DNA from: a bacterium
GTDB taxonomy: Bacteria; Planctomycetota; UBA1135; UBA2386
Length of the DNA stretch: 64,000 nt
Direction: 5' to 3'
Assembly (NCBI GenBank): GCA_030432695.1
Contig: JAUILN010000012.1
Location: 248,001 to 312,000, forward strand
In this document: positions 35,594-43,936 of the stretch, in pieces
How positions within the stretch are numbered: position 1 is the stretch's first letter
How the letters are laid out: each line of letters begins with the position of its first letter
The notes under the pieces: generated by a model
Databases searched by the model: none
What the model was told of the DNA's origin: nothing
What the model saw: only the letters and a program-made list of their open reading frames with translations
Translations under genes and position numbers: made by a program

Positions 35594-36163
35594 ATGAACC
35601 ACCTCGCCCTCGCCGCAGTCCTCGTCCCGTTGAGCCTGCTCTCCCAGCAGGCTCCGCCCCGCCAGCCCGTCGCCGCGACGCAGGTCGCACCGACCGGCCT
35701 GCCGCCGTTCCAGCAGGCCGCGAACGGCGCCAACAGCCTGTACCTGCGCTTCGTCGACCCGGTGATCGTCGGCGACGCGGGAGCACCCGGCTACCTGCGC
35801 GACCACGCGGTCTCCGACTACGTGCTGAACGCGGTCTCCGACAACGGCACCCAGTCGCAGATGGGGCCGATGCGGGTCTCCGGCCTGTTCCTCCGCGGCC
35901 TGCCGGAGCTGTCCGCGCGCTGTGCCGCACTCCAGGAGCTCCGCGTGGTGGAACTCTACAGCGTGACACCCGACGACGAGGTGCAGAACAAGTTCACGCT
36001 GCGCGACGTGCGGATCGTCCACGTGACGAGCGGGATCTCCGCGACGTCGTCGTTCGAGAGCCACCTGTCGCTGGACTTCGGACAGGTCGACTGGGAGTAC
36101 CGCTTTCCGGACCGCAACGGACAGCTCGGCGCGCCGCAGCGCGGCTCGTTCACCAACCCCTGA
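35594..36163 (+). CDS. Secreted Hcp-like protein 1
   Basis: The 189-residue protein has a signal peptide (LALAAVLVPLSLLSQQAPP). The mature part is beta-rich, with SLYLRFVDPVIVGD, an Hcp-like long-strand pattern, and a C-terminal HLSLDFGQVDWEYRF block that resembles the last strands of Hcp (type VI secretion tube) proteins. Hcp of secretion systems lacks a Sec signal; this form with one is a family seen as 'Hcp-like secreted' proteins. No other type VI gene is present. Family assignment is tentative. The next gene, 17 bp on, looks related. Confidence 0.5.
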   Translation: MNHLALAAVLVPLSLLSQQAPPRQPVAATQVAPTGLPPFQQAANGANSLYLRFVDPVIVGDAGAPGYLRDHAVSDYVLNAVSDNGTQSQMGPMRVSGLFLRGLPELSARCAALQELRVVELYSVTPDDEVQNKFTLRDVRIVHVTSGISATSSFESHLSLDFGQVDWEYRFPDRNGQLGAPQRGSFTNP

Positions 36164-36180
36164 ACCCAGGAGCACCCGAG

Positions 36181-36807
36181 ATGAACATCCACACCGCCTG
36201 GGTCCTCGCCCCGATCACGCTGGCAGCCGTCCTCGGCTTCGGCCCGTCCGCGACCGTCGGGAGCGCTCCCGAGCACACCGCCAGCTTCCCGACCACCACA
36301 CCGCTGGTCGAACCCGCAGGCGACGGTCCCGAGAACGCGGGGTTCTTCGAGGTCTTCATCCGCATCGACGGCCTGCAGGGCCCGGTGACGGTCTCGGGCT
36401 ACGAGGGCTGGTTCGACGCACAGGCCCTGCAGAGCGACGTGTTCGCACCGCCACGCGGCCAGCCCGGTGGTTCGACCGTGCCTCCGCAGCGCTTCATCGG
36501 CAACCTCGCCACCGCACTGCCGCCCTTGCTGAGCCGCTTCGCAGATGGCCGGGCCTTCGCATCGGTCGACCTGGCGTTCGTGCTGCCGGTGTTCCCCCGA
36601 CCGATCCCGGTACTGACGATCCGGCTACGACAGGTCCGGGTCACCGAAGTCCTGCAGCGCGAGGACGGGGGCGGCTTCTCGGACAACTTCGCGAGCCTGA
36701 CCTACGACCGGATCGAGTGGTTGACGTCTCACTACGAATCGGGTCGCGGCTGGCAGATCAACGTGAACCGCGCCGGATGGGACGTCGTGAACCAGCAACG
36801 GTTCTGA
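36181..36807 (+). CDS. Secreted Hcp-like protein 2
   Basis: The 208-residue protein has an N-terminal hydrophobic export segment (VLAPITLAAVLGFG) after a good AGGAG. The mature part starts FFEVFIRIDGLQGPVTVSGY followed by EGWFDAQA, which resembles Hcp proteins (F-x-x-I-D-G-I-x-G ... Gy-x-gW). It ends with RLRQVRVTEVLQREDGGGFS, then SLTYDRIEWLTSHY, matching the Hcp tail. As with its neighbour, the signal peptide and absence of type VI genes argue against a secretion-tube role. Function is unknown. Confidence 0.6.
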   Translation: MNIHTAWVLAPITLAAVLGFGPSATVGSAPEHTASFPTTTPLVEPAGDGPENAGFFEVFIRIDGLQGPVTVSGYEGWFDAQALQSDVFAPPRGQPGGSTVPPQRFIGNLATALPPLLSRFADGRAFASVDLAFVLPVFPRPIPVLTIRLRQVRVTEVLQREDGGGFSDNFASLTYDRIEWLTSHYESGRGWQINVNRAGWDVVNQQRF

Positions 36808-36874
36808 TCCACCAGGCGCCGGAATCTGCGCGCCGGGCGCTGATGCCCGGCAGTCGGGAAGGCCTGGAAGAACG

Positions 36875-38638
36875 TCAGAATCGCCACAGCCCGCCGTAGG
36901 GCGTGACCGTCACCTCGATCCCGTCGGCGCCCTGCGAGCTGCTCGAAGTGTCGTGGCCCTTCGCCGGCATGCCGTCGGCACCAACGTGCAGCGCCCAGAC
37001 GGTGGCCGAGCTGTGCCTCGGCAGGCCGCGGAAGTGGAACGCACCGTCGGCGTCGGTGCGGGCGTGCAGGTACACGCGGCCGAACGCGGCGTCGCGATTC
37101 CCGGCATCGGCACTGGCGAACATCAGGATGTACTGCACGTGCGCGCCGCCGAGCGGTTGGCCCTGGGCATCGACCACCGTCCCGCCCGCGCTGCCGCCGA
37201 CCGGCATGCTCAACTCGCCGAGGTCGGTGATCTCCTCACGAGCATCGACCTCGTAGCTGGTCGCGCCGGCCGGGTCGCTCACCACGCCGAGCAGGCCGAC
37301 ATCGCGCAGCACGCGCTCGAAGTGGAAGCGGCCGCCGTGGTCGGTGAACGTCACCCGGAATGCCAGCGGGCAGTCGTAGCCGGGGCCCTTGGGCCGCCAC
37401 AGCACCCGCGCGCCGACCAATGGTGCGCCCTTGGCGTCGAGGAGCTGGCCGGAGAGACGACCTGGTCGCGCGACCTCGAAGGCGCCGAGATCCTGCGGTG
37501 GGCCCGCGGGTCGCTGCACCACGCGCGTGGCAACGACCGGCAGGAACCCATCGTCGGTCTCGACGTGCGCGGTGAGTCCGGCCGCGGCGGGCAGCCGCGC
37601 GGTGTGCACGAAGCCCTCGGCGTCGGTCCGCTCGACCCAGCCGATGCCGGGTGCGCCGGTGCTGGACCGCGCGGTCATCACCACGCGCCGATCCGCCAGC
37701 GGCTCGCCCTGGAGCAGCACCTGGAAGCGGGCGGCCTGGCCGGGCGGCAGCTCGACCTGCGCGGCAAAGTCGTTGGCCGGATCGTTCGACAGCGACAGGA
37801 TGGTCGAGCAGCAGCCTTCGGCATGCACGACGATCCGCAGCGTGCGGTGCGCGTCGACGACGAAACGGCCATCCGCGTCGGTCACCGCCTCGGCGGCGCC
37901 CGGCGCGAGAGCCCGGACCACCGCGCCGGCCACCGGCTGCCCGGCGCAGACCACGCGGCCGGTGAGCTGGCGCGGCGCGGTGAGAAGCAGCGGGTCGTCG
38001 ACCTGCCGCGTGCCGGGCACCACGTAGAAGCGCGCGGTCGAGCGGTGCTCGTCGGTCCAGGCGAAGCGACCCTTGCCGCCCGTGAACCAACCGAGATCAT
38101 CCGGATCGGCGGGCAGCACGTAGCGGCCATCCTGGTCGGTGACCGCCTCGCGGGGCAGCGGTGCCAGGAGCTGCTCGGAGAAGGTGTAGTCGAGCATCGA
38201 GTAGCCGCCGGTGCCCACCCGCGCGCCCGCGACTCTGCGCCCCTCGTCGTCGATCACCAGGCCGGTCTCCTCGGGCCACCGCGCGAGCCGAAGCGCACCG
38301 ACCTGGCCCGCCATCACTGGGAAGATCCGCGCGCGCCGCCCCCGCTCGTCGGACGCCTCGACCACGAACGGTCCCGCATGCGGCGCCGGCGCCTTGAAGA
38401 ACCGCGCCTCCGCCTCGACCTGGTGCTCGACGATCGTCTCCCACGGCGCCTCGAGCGCGATCGCCGCCTCGCCGGGCAGCTCCCGGTAGCGCGGGCCGGC
38501 GACCCTCAGGGTGCGCGGCGCGGAGTCGTCTTCCTCGAAGCGGACCACGATCGAGCCGGGGCCCTGCGCGGCCGGCGTGGCGAGGCCACACAGCAACGGC
38601 AGGGCGAGGAGGACGAGGGTCGCTGGCCTGGATCGCAT
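36875..38638 (-). CDS. Secreted carboxypeptidase-regulatory-like protein A
   Basis: I start at ATG 38638, which opens a signal peptide (LVLLALPLLCGLATPAAQG); the product is 587 residues. It has several carboxypeptidase-regulatory-like beta-sandwich units, visible as GRVVCAGQPVAGAVVRA ... VTDADGRFVVDA, GQLLDAKGAPLVGARVLWRP and VDAQGQPLGGAHVQY. It is paralogous over its length to the gene at 39538-41325: both have ETDDGFLPV, FTDHGGRFHFERVLR or FTDHVGRFRFDRVLR, and RFAWTDE or LFAWTDE. The two copies flank a GAF gene. No enzyme motif was seen; an envelope role is likely. Confidence 0.72.
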   Translation of the reverse strand: MRSRPATLVLLALPLLCGLATPAAQGPGSIVVRFEEDDSAPRTLRVAGPRYRELPGEAAIALEAPWETIVEHQVEAEARFFKAPAPHAGPFVVEASDERGRRARIFPVMAGQVGALRLARWPEETGLVIDDEGRRVAGARVGTGGYSMLDYTFSEQLLAPLPREAVTDQDGRYVLPADPDDLGWFTGGKGRFAWTDEHRSTARFYVVPGTRQVDDPLLLTAPRQLTGRVVCAGQPVAGAVVRALAPGAAEAVTDADGRFVVDAHRTLRIVVHAEGCCSTILSLSNDPANDFAAQVELPPGQAARFQVLLQGEPLADRRVVMTARSSTGAPGIGWVERTDAEGFVHTARLPAAAGLTAHVETDDGFLPVVATRVVQRPAGPPQDLGAFEVARPGRLSGQLLDAKGAPLVGARVLWRPKGPGYDCPLAFRVTFTDHGGRFHFERVLRDVGLLGVVSDPAGATSYEVDAREEITDLGELSMPVGGSAGGTVVDAQGQPLGGAHVQYILMFASADAGNRDAAFGRVYLHARTDADGAFHFRGLPRHSSATVWALHVGADGMPAKGHDTSSSSQGADGIEVTVTPYGGLWRF

Positions 38639-38714
38639 GGTCTTCCGCTTCGACGCCGCCAGGATAGGCGCGCGGCGGAGCAGCGACCGATGCACATTGC
38701 CCGGATCGAACAGC

Positions 38715-39407
38715 TCACTCGGGCAGGTGCCCATAGTGCTCGTCGAAGCACTGCGGGCAGATGCCATGCGTGAAGTCGGCGCCGGTCTGCGCGTGGATGT
38801 AGTCCTCCACGCGGGTCCAGAAGTCCTGGTCTTCGCGGACCTTCTTGCAGTGCGCGCAGATCGGGATCAGCCGCTGCAGGGTGCGGGCCCGCTCCAGCGA
38901 CTCGGCCAACCGCGCGGCGACGCGGCGCAGCTCCAGCAGCTTGATCACCTGGCCGGCGAGGCGCTGCAGGATGCCGAGCTGCTGCTCGGTCGGCTGCCGC
39001 GGCTCGCGGTCGATCGCGCACAGCGTGCCGAGCCGGCGGCCCTCGGGATCGATCAGCGGCGCGCCGGCGTAGAAGCGGATCTGCGGTGCCTGCACCACCA
39101 GGGGGTTGTCGGCGAAGCGCGGGTCTTCGAACGCATTGGGCACCACGAACACCTCGTTGCCGAGCATCGCGTGGGCGCAGAAGGCGATGTCGCGCGAGGT
39201 CTCGCGCGCCTCGAGACCGACCCGCGCCTTGAACCACTGCCGGTCGGCATCGACGAGGCTCACCAGCGCGATCGGCGTGCCGAAGACCATCGCGACGGTC
39301 TCGGTGAGCGCGTCGAAGTCGGACTCGGGCTGGGTGTCGAGGACCCGGTAGCTGCGCAGCGCGGCCAGGCGCTCGGCTTCGTCGAGAGGGATCGGTGGCT
39401 TCTGCAT
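38715..39407 (-). CDS. GAF domain protein with C-terminal CxxC ... CxxC motif
   Basis: The 230-residue protein, from ATG 39407, has one GAF domain (about 20-160) starting ERLAALRSYRVLDTQPESDF, with SLVDADRQWFKARVGLEARE and FYAGAPLIDPEGRRLGTLCA typical of a common bacterial GAF family. The C-terminus has ICAHCKKVRED and GICPQCFDEHYGH, probably a small zinc-binding unit often found at the end of planctomycete PAS/GAF sensors. There is no kinase or cyclase domain, so it is likely a stand-alone sensor. The ligand is unknown. Confidence 0.78.
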   Translation of the reverse strand: MQKPPIPLDEAERLAALRSYRVLDTQPESDFDALTETVAMVFGTPIALVSLVDADRQWFKARVGLEARETSRDIAFCAHAMLGNEVFVVPNAFEDPRFADNPLVVQAPQIRFYAGAPLIDPEGRRLGTLCAIDREPRQPTEQQLGILQRLAGQVIKLLELRRVAARLAESLERARTLQRLIPICAHCKKVREDQDFWTRVEDYIHAQTGADFTHGICPQCFDEHYGHLPE

Positions 39408-39537
39408 CGGGGGCAACCAGTCGCTTCACTCCCCGATTCCGATCGGCCTCGCATTGTCGCGTCGCGGGGCTGGGGTGGGACCCGGGAACTTCCCGGGGCC
39501 CTCGGATCGAGACGCCGTCACCCGCGCCCGGTGCGGA

Positions 39538-41325
39538 TCAACGACGGCCGCGATGGGGCGCGAGTTTCACGTCGAGCGACCAGGGTCCCCCACCCTCCAT
39601 CAGCCCATACGCGGCGCCCCCGATCGACGCCCGCCCCTCGGCATCCACGGCCTCGACCACCACCTCGGCACTCGGATGCAGCGGCAGGCCACGGATGCGG
39701 AACCGCCCCTCGGCATCGGCGCGTAGATCCAGGGCCACCCGCCCGAACGCGTTCGGCGCCTCACCTACGCCGCCGAGCGACACCTGTAGGCGGTAGCTCA
39801 CCGCCGCACCCGGGCAGGGCGCACCGTGCTCGTCACGGACCCGCCCCGTCAGCTCGTGGCCCACGGGCATCGCGAGGTCGCCCACATCGGTCTCGGCCTC
39901 GCCGCCGGTGCCGACGTCGAACTGGGCATACCCCGAGGCCCCGCCCGCGACCGCGATCATGCCGGGCCCACGCAGCACCCGGTCGAAGCGGAACCGACCG
40001 ACGTGGTCGGTGAACGTCACACGCTTCGGCAACGCACGGTCGAAGCCCGGCCCCTCCGGCCGCCACAGGAGCCGGGCGCCCGCCAGCGGCACGCCGTCGG
40101 GATCGAGGATGCGGCCCTGCACGGCACCGACGTGCGCGACGTCGTGCTGCCCGAGTTCCGCGAACGCCGGCCCCCGGATCGTCACCGCCGACGCCAACAC
40201 CGGCAGGAAGCCGTCGTCGGTCTCGACGTGCGCGGTGAAGCCCAGGTGCTGCGGGAAGCGCCGACTCTCGACCCAACCCTGCGCGTCGGTCGTCTCGGTC
40301 CAAGCGACCGCCGTGGTGGCGGTGCGGGGGATGCTGGCCAAGACCACCCGCGCATGCGCCAGCGGTGCACCGCTCCGGAGCACGCGGAATCGGCCGCCGA
40401 CTCCAGTTCGGAGACTCACCAAGACCTGACCATGCGTCTCGCGCGCGACCGACAGGTTGACGGCGAGCGATGCATGACCCTCGGCATGAGCCCAGAGCGT
40501 CCGCGCCCTGTGGGCATCGATGCGGAACAGCCCGTCGCGGTCGAACCCGACCGTCGGACCACCCTGCGTGACGGCCTGGATCAGCGCGAGGTCGAGTGGA
40601 TCACCACTCCACCGCGCGCGCCCCTCGACCATGCGGTCGGAACCGAGTACCAGTTCGTCGTCGAGCTGGCGCATGCCCTGGACGACGTAATACCGCTCAC
40701 TGCTCCGCAGCTCGTCGGTCCACGCGAACAGTCCACGGTCGCCGGTGCAGACCGCGCTGCTCGCCGGCGGGACCGGCAGTCGGAACACCCCATCCGCATC
40801 GGTCACCGTCTCGCGCGGTGGTGCGGCGAGCAGTTGTTGGTGGTAGCTCTCTTCGAGCAGCGCGAAGCCCCCGGTGCCGACGTGGGCGCCGGCGACCGGT
40901 TCGCCCGCGAGATCGACGACCTTGCCGCTGAACTCGGGCCAACTCTCGAGCCGCAGCGCGCCGAACTGCCCAGCCATCAGCGGGAAGCACCGGCCGCGGC
41001 GCCCCGCCTCGTCGACGGCTTCGACGAGGAAGGGGCCCGGGTGCGGGACGGCAATGCGGAACACACGCGCGCCGGCTTCGAGGTCGGCTTCGAGGGAGTG
41101 TTCCCAGGGTGGTTCGAGGGCGAGGACTGCCTCGCCCGGGAGCTCGGGGTGGCGCGGGCCGAGGATGCGGAGGTGGATCGGGGCGGGTGGCGCGGCGTCT
41201 TCGGTGTCGGCGAGGTCGATGCGGCCTACCAGGAGGAGGTCTCGCTGGGCTTGCAGCGGCGCGCCGGCGAGGGTGGCGAGGAGAAGGGCTCCGAGGGCGG
41301 CGGACTTGGGGGTGGTTCGGGGCAT
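39538..41325 (-). CDS. Secreted carboxypeptidase-regulatory-like protein B
   Basis: From ATG 41325 the product is 595 residues with a signal peptide (SAALGALLLATLAGAPLQAQ). Repeated beta-sandwich units include GKVVDLAGEPVAGAHVGTGG, GRILDPDGVPLAGARLLWRP and GRVRDEHGAPCPGAAVSYRL, each followed by an aromatic strand and an acidic turn (TDADGVFRLPVP, RADAEGRFRIRGLP). It is a full-length paralogue of the gene at 36875-38638, sharing domain order. The two are separated by the GAF gene, which suggests duplication around it. Function is unknown. Confidence 0.72.
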   Translation of the reverse strand: MPRTTPKSAALGALLLATLAGAPLQAQRDLLLVGRIDLADTEDAAPPAPIHLRILGPRHPELPGEAVLALEPPWEHSLEADLEAGARVFRIAVPHPGPFLVEAVDEAGRRGRCFPLMAGQFGALRLESWPEFSGKVVDLAGEPVAGAHVGTGGFALLEESYHQQLLAAPPRETVTDADGVFRLPVPPASSAVCTGDRGLFAWTDELRSSERYYVVQGMRQLDDELVLGSDRMVEGRARWSGDPLDLALIQAVTQGGPTVGFDRDGLFRIDAHRARTLWAHAEGHASLAVNLSVARETHGQVLVSLRTGVGGRFRVLRSGAPLAHARVVLASIPRTATTAVAWTETTDAQGWVESRRFPQHLGFTAHVETDDGFLPVLASAVTIRGPAFAELGQHDVAHVGAVQGRILDPDGVPLAGARLLWRPEGPGFDRALPKRVTFTDHVGRFRFDRVLRGPGMIAVAGGASGYAQFDVGTGGEAETDVGDLAMPVGHELTGRVRDEHGAPCPGAAVSYRLQVSLGGVGEAPNAFGRVALDLRADAEGRFRIRGLPLHPSAEVVVEAVDAEGRASIGGAAYGLMEGGGPWSLDVKLAPHRGRR

Positions 41326-41438
41326 GGGGTGCGCGGCTTCGCCGGTGAGCGTACGCGCCCGGCTCCGCGATGTGCCGCAGCAGAATGCCCGGAGGGCTGC
41401 GCGGGGTGGTTGGCGGCGCACGCTACGATCGACTCACG

Positions 41439-43031
41439 ATGTCGATTCGCTGGGATGCCTGGAGAGTCCGCTCGGGTGCTGCTGCCGACGCGCTGGTGGC
41501 CTGGTCGGCCAGCGCGTGGATGAGGTGGCTCGGAATCGGTGGGTGCGCGGCGCTGGTCGTGGCGGTGGTGTGGATCGGCATGCTGCAGGGTGAACTCCTG
41601 CGAGCCGTGGTGCACAAGGACGCCGGGGCCACTCCCCTCGATCTGCAGCTTGCGTTCACCGCCGCGGAGTGGGACTGGATCCTCACGCATTGGGGACCAG
41701 AGGCCATCGCCTTGCAGGTGCAGAGCCTGTGGATCGACTTCGTGCTGATCGCGGGGTATGTGTGCGCGGGAGTGTTCGGATTGGGGGCGCTGGCGCGGCG
41801 GCTGCCAGCGTTCGAGCGACCGCGGCGGCGGCGGATGGCGGGGTATGCGATGGCGGCGTGCATGGTCGCCGGGGTGATGGATGCCGCGGAGAACGTCGCG
41901 ATGCTGGCTGGACTGAAGTCGGCGGGGTCGCGGGCCTGGCTGGCCCCGCTGGCGAGCGGTTGCGCAGTGCTGAAGTGGTCGGCTCTCGGCGGTGCGGCGA
42001 CCTACGGGGCGGCGTGGTGTTCGTGGAAGTGGCGCGTCGGTCGGTGGGAAGCGCTGGGGCGACGGGTCCGGTATGGGGTTGCGGTGGGCGCTGGGTTGCT
42101 GCTCGGCTCGACGCTGGTGGCGTGTGCGGCGCGCGGGGATGGGGGCATGGAGTTCGGGGTGGCGATGGCGGTGGTGCTGGGGGTGTGCGGGGCGATGGGG
42201 TTCGCTGCGCTGCCGCGGATTGAATGGGGGATCGAGGTGGCTGAGGTTGACAGTGGCGCCATCGAACTCGGCGAGCCGGAGAAGTGGAACTCGACCATCC
42301 CCAACATGGTCTGGATCCGCGCCGGCAAGTTGGACGGCAAACGCGTGGAAGCCTTCTGGATCAGTCGGTATCCGACGCGGCGGCGGGACTGGCGTGCGCT
42401 GGGATTGGAAGTACCCGAACCGAGGTTCTGGAGCGAAGCGGACGACGACGATCTGCCGGCCAACAACCTGAACTGGTTCGACGCGGTGCAGTTCTGCAAC
42501 ACGTTGTCGGCTCGGGAGGGGTTGGTGCCGCGGTACTACGAGGACGAGGGGCACACGAGGCCGTGGAGTCGACGGATCGACTTTGAGGAGAAGGCCGGAG
42601 AAACGGTGATGCACATGAAGGACGGGGTGGACGGGTACCGGTTGCCGAGCGAGTTGGAGTGGGAGTTCGCCTGTCGGGCGGGGACCGACACGAAGTTCCA
42701 CTGGGGCGATGACAGAGAGGATGCGGATCGCTTCGCCTGGTTCGATCCCAATTCCGAGCGCGTTCCCCACCGGGTTGGTCTGAAGGCTCCGAACCCCGCC
42801 GGCTTGCATGACATGACCGGCAACGTCCGGGAGTGGTGCGAGGATTGGAACGACCGGGACCGTGACAGGCGTGCGCTGCGCGGCGGGGCGTTCTTCGATC
42901 CGGCCTCGTTCCTGGCCTCCTCGTTCCCATTCAGGAGCCGACCCTCGCTCCGGAACCAAGCCATCGGCTTCCGTGTGGTTCGTGGTGCGCTCCCCCAGCA
43001 CGGTGCGTCCCCCCGCTCCTCGACCCCTTGA
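41439..43031 (+). CDS. Multi-membrane SUMF1/C-type-lectin-fold protein, DGR target-like (VR1)
   Basis: From ATG 41439 the product is 530 residues. About six membrane segments lie at 30-50, 95-117, 132-155, 165-190, 210-228 and 236-256. They are followed by an FGE-sulfatase-fold domain (about 285-520) with ISRYPTRRRDWRALGLEVPE, NWFDAVQFCNTLSAREGL and LPSELEWEFACRAGT. Residues 484-509 are the variable cassette VR1, between invariant RALRGG and GFRVVRG. The catalytic cysteines of FGE are absent, so the domain is probably a ligand-binding scaffold. Its SUMF1 domain is closely related to those in the operon on the opposite strand. Whether the SUMF1 domain faces outside is unclear from the even segment count. 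Confidence 0.75.
   Translation: MSIRWDAWRVRSGAAADALVAWSASAWMRWLGIGGCAALVVAVVWIGMLQGELLRAVVHKDAGATPLDLQLAFTAAEWDWILTHWGPEAIALQVQSLWIDFVLIAGYVCAGVFGLGALARRLPAFERPRRRRMAGYAMAACMVAGVMDAAENVAMLAGLKSAGSRAWLAPLASGCAVLKWSALGGAATYGAAWCSWKWRVGRWEALGRRVRYGVAVGAGLLLGSTLVACAARGDGGMEFGVAMAVVLGVCGAMGFAALPRIEWGIEVAEVDSGAIELGEPEKWNSTIPNMVWIRAGKLDGKRVEAFWISRYPTRRRDWRALGLEVPEPRFWSEADDDDLPANNLNWFDAVQFCNTLSAREGLVPRYYEDEGHTRPWSRRIDFEEKAGETVMHMKDGVDGYRLPSELEWEFACRAGTDTKFHWGDDREDADRFAWFDPNSERVPHRVGLKAPNPAGLHDMTGNVREWCEDWNDRDRDRRALRGGAFFDPASFLASSFPFRSRPSLRNQAIGFRVVRGALPQHGASPRSSTP
42888..42965 (+). repeat. Putative DGR variable repeat VR1
   Basis: This is a 78-nt (26-codon) cassette between conserved GCGCTGCGCGGCGGG and GGCTTCCGTGTGGTTCGTGG. 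Compared with VR2 and VR3, most differences fall where an AAC, ACG, AGG, CAG or ATC template codon would have adenine. Five bases do not fit (third positions of codons 4, 14, 18 and 24 and second position of codon 14), and one base differs in the 3' flank. VR1 therefore looks older or drifted, and it lacks the downstream tract shared by VR2 and VR3. Confidence 0.75.
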
Positions 43032-43100
43032 TCCGTTCCCACCAAGAGCCACCGCTCGCCCTCCTCTCGCGCGACGCGCGGTTCAGAAATCACGATGTCA

Positions 43101-43125
43101 TTCTGACAACTCCCTGTCGTCAGAA
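43101..43125. terminator. Dyad between convergent genes
   Basis: TTCTGACAAC (43101-43110) and GTCGTCAGAA (43116-43125) form a 10-bp stem with one mismatch and a 5-base loop, between the converging SUMF1 gene and the reverse transcriptase remnant. The stop of the remnant lies inside the stem. There is no T-run on either side, so a bidirectional terminator role is only a suggestion. Confidence 0.35.
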
Positions 43126-43455
43126 GGCCGACAGCCCCCGATACGCCGCCACCGTCCTCTGCACCGCCTCCTCCCCCCGCTCCGCCGCCCGCGCCAACCG
43201 CTCATCGAACGGTCGGCGCAGCTTCCGCGACGCACTGACCCCCGCCCGGCTCACCCGGTAGCCGAGGAACACGCAGGCCTCGCGCGTCGACACCACGCTC
43301 TGCCCGCCGGCCTTCAGTTCCAGCCGCCGCTCTACGCGCAACCACTCCGTGTCGCGCGCGGAGCGGTACGACACCGCCTTGTCAGGCTTGTCGAAGTCCC
43401 TCGCCAAGGTGACCGAGTGCCACGCGCAACGCGATGGTAGCAGCGTGCCCGTCAC
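43120..43455 (-). pseudogene. C-terminal remnant of a DGR-type reverse transcriptase
   Basis: The reading frame encodes about 111 residues. The last 65 resemble the end of bacterial retroelement reverse transcriptases: WLRVERRLELKAG, then STREACVFLGYRVSRAG, then KLRRPFDERLARAAERG and an AYRGL ending. The catalytic YxDD motif and everything before it are missing. The frame has only a GTG that overlaps nothing convincing as a start. It lies after the HTH/Avd-like remnant on the same strand, where the reverse transcriptase of a DGR cassette is expected. I infer an internal deletion that removed the template repeat and most of the reverse transcriptase. A profile search would settle this. Confidence 0.6.
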
Positions 43456-43471
43456 CCAGGCTGCCGCGCAT

Positions 43472-43762
43472 CTAGGTGTACAACGGGCCGGCGATCTGGA
43501 ACGCCTTCAGATCGCGCAGCGAGTAACGCCGCTGTGGCTGTCCGGCGTCGAGCACCTCTTCCACCGCGTCGCGCAGCCGAGCATGGCGGCGAGCCTGCGC
43601 TTGCGTGTGGCCCTCAGCCTCGCCCTCACGCAGCGTGGCCGGGTCGACGAACCACACTCCCCCGCGCTTGTGCGCCTTCAACCGACCCTGCTCGATCAGG
43701 TAGCGGATCTGCCGGACGGACCGGCCGAGGCGCTGGGCGGCTTCCTTCAGGGTGAGTTCCAT
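43472..43762 (-). pseudogene. HTH protein with truncated Avd-like end (DGR accessory remnant)
   Basis: The 96-residue product begins with an excisionase/MerR-like helix-turn-helix (LTLKEAAQRLGRSVRQIRYL, then IEQGRLKAHKRGGVWFVDP). It ends with RRYSLRDLKAFQIAGPLYT and a TAG stop. That tail looks like the first helix of a four-helix Avd-type accessory protein broken off after about 18 residues. The gene lies 123 bp after the TIR-SUMF1 target and just before the reverse transcriptase remnant, which is the usual target-accessory-template-RT order. It may still be a functional small DNA-binding protein. The HTH is sure; the Avd assignment is tentative. Confidence 0.5.
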
Positions 43763-43787
43763 GGCGCTTGGTCATGGAAGGCGTTCT

Positions 43788-43936
43788 GGAGGTGCGCGAC
43801 GGTTTGGAGAATGCGGAAGTGGGAGGCGGTTCCGTGACACTGCGGGGGCGGGCGGAGGGAGGGTCCGGGTTCAAGGGACGAGGGGTCAACGGCCCTCACC
43901 GTGCTGGGGGAGCGAACCACGAACCACACGGAAGCC
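43788..43936 (-). repeat. Conserved 3' tract after VR2
   Basis: Bases 43898-43936 (39 nt, coding the GFRVVRGSLPQHG end) are identical to 45625-45663 after VR3. The adjoining 110 nt, 43788-43897, mostly downstream of the stop, match 45515-45624 at all but about eight positions. In known DGRs the sequence just 3' of the variable repeat marks the direction of mutagenic homing and may be followed by a hairpin. This tract is a candidate for those cis-acting sites. Confidence 0.7.

Noticed and set aside
36181..36807. Evidence for a type VI secretion system
   Set aside because: Only Hcp-like folds with Sec signals occur; no sheath, baseplate or ClpV genes are present.
43763..43885. Gap after the TIR-SUMF1 gene as the DGR template repeat
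   Set aside because: It shows no similarity to the 78-nt VR core; it matches only the non-coding tract after VR3. I also found no template-like AAC-rich match in the gaps 41326-41438, 43032-43119 and 45455-45612.
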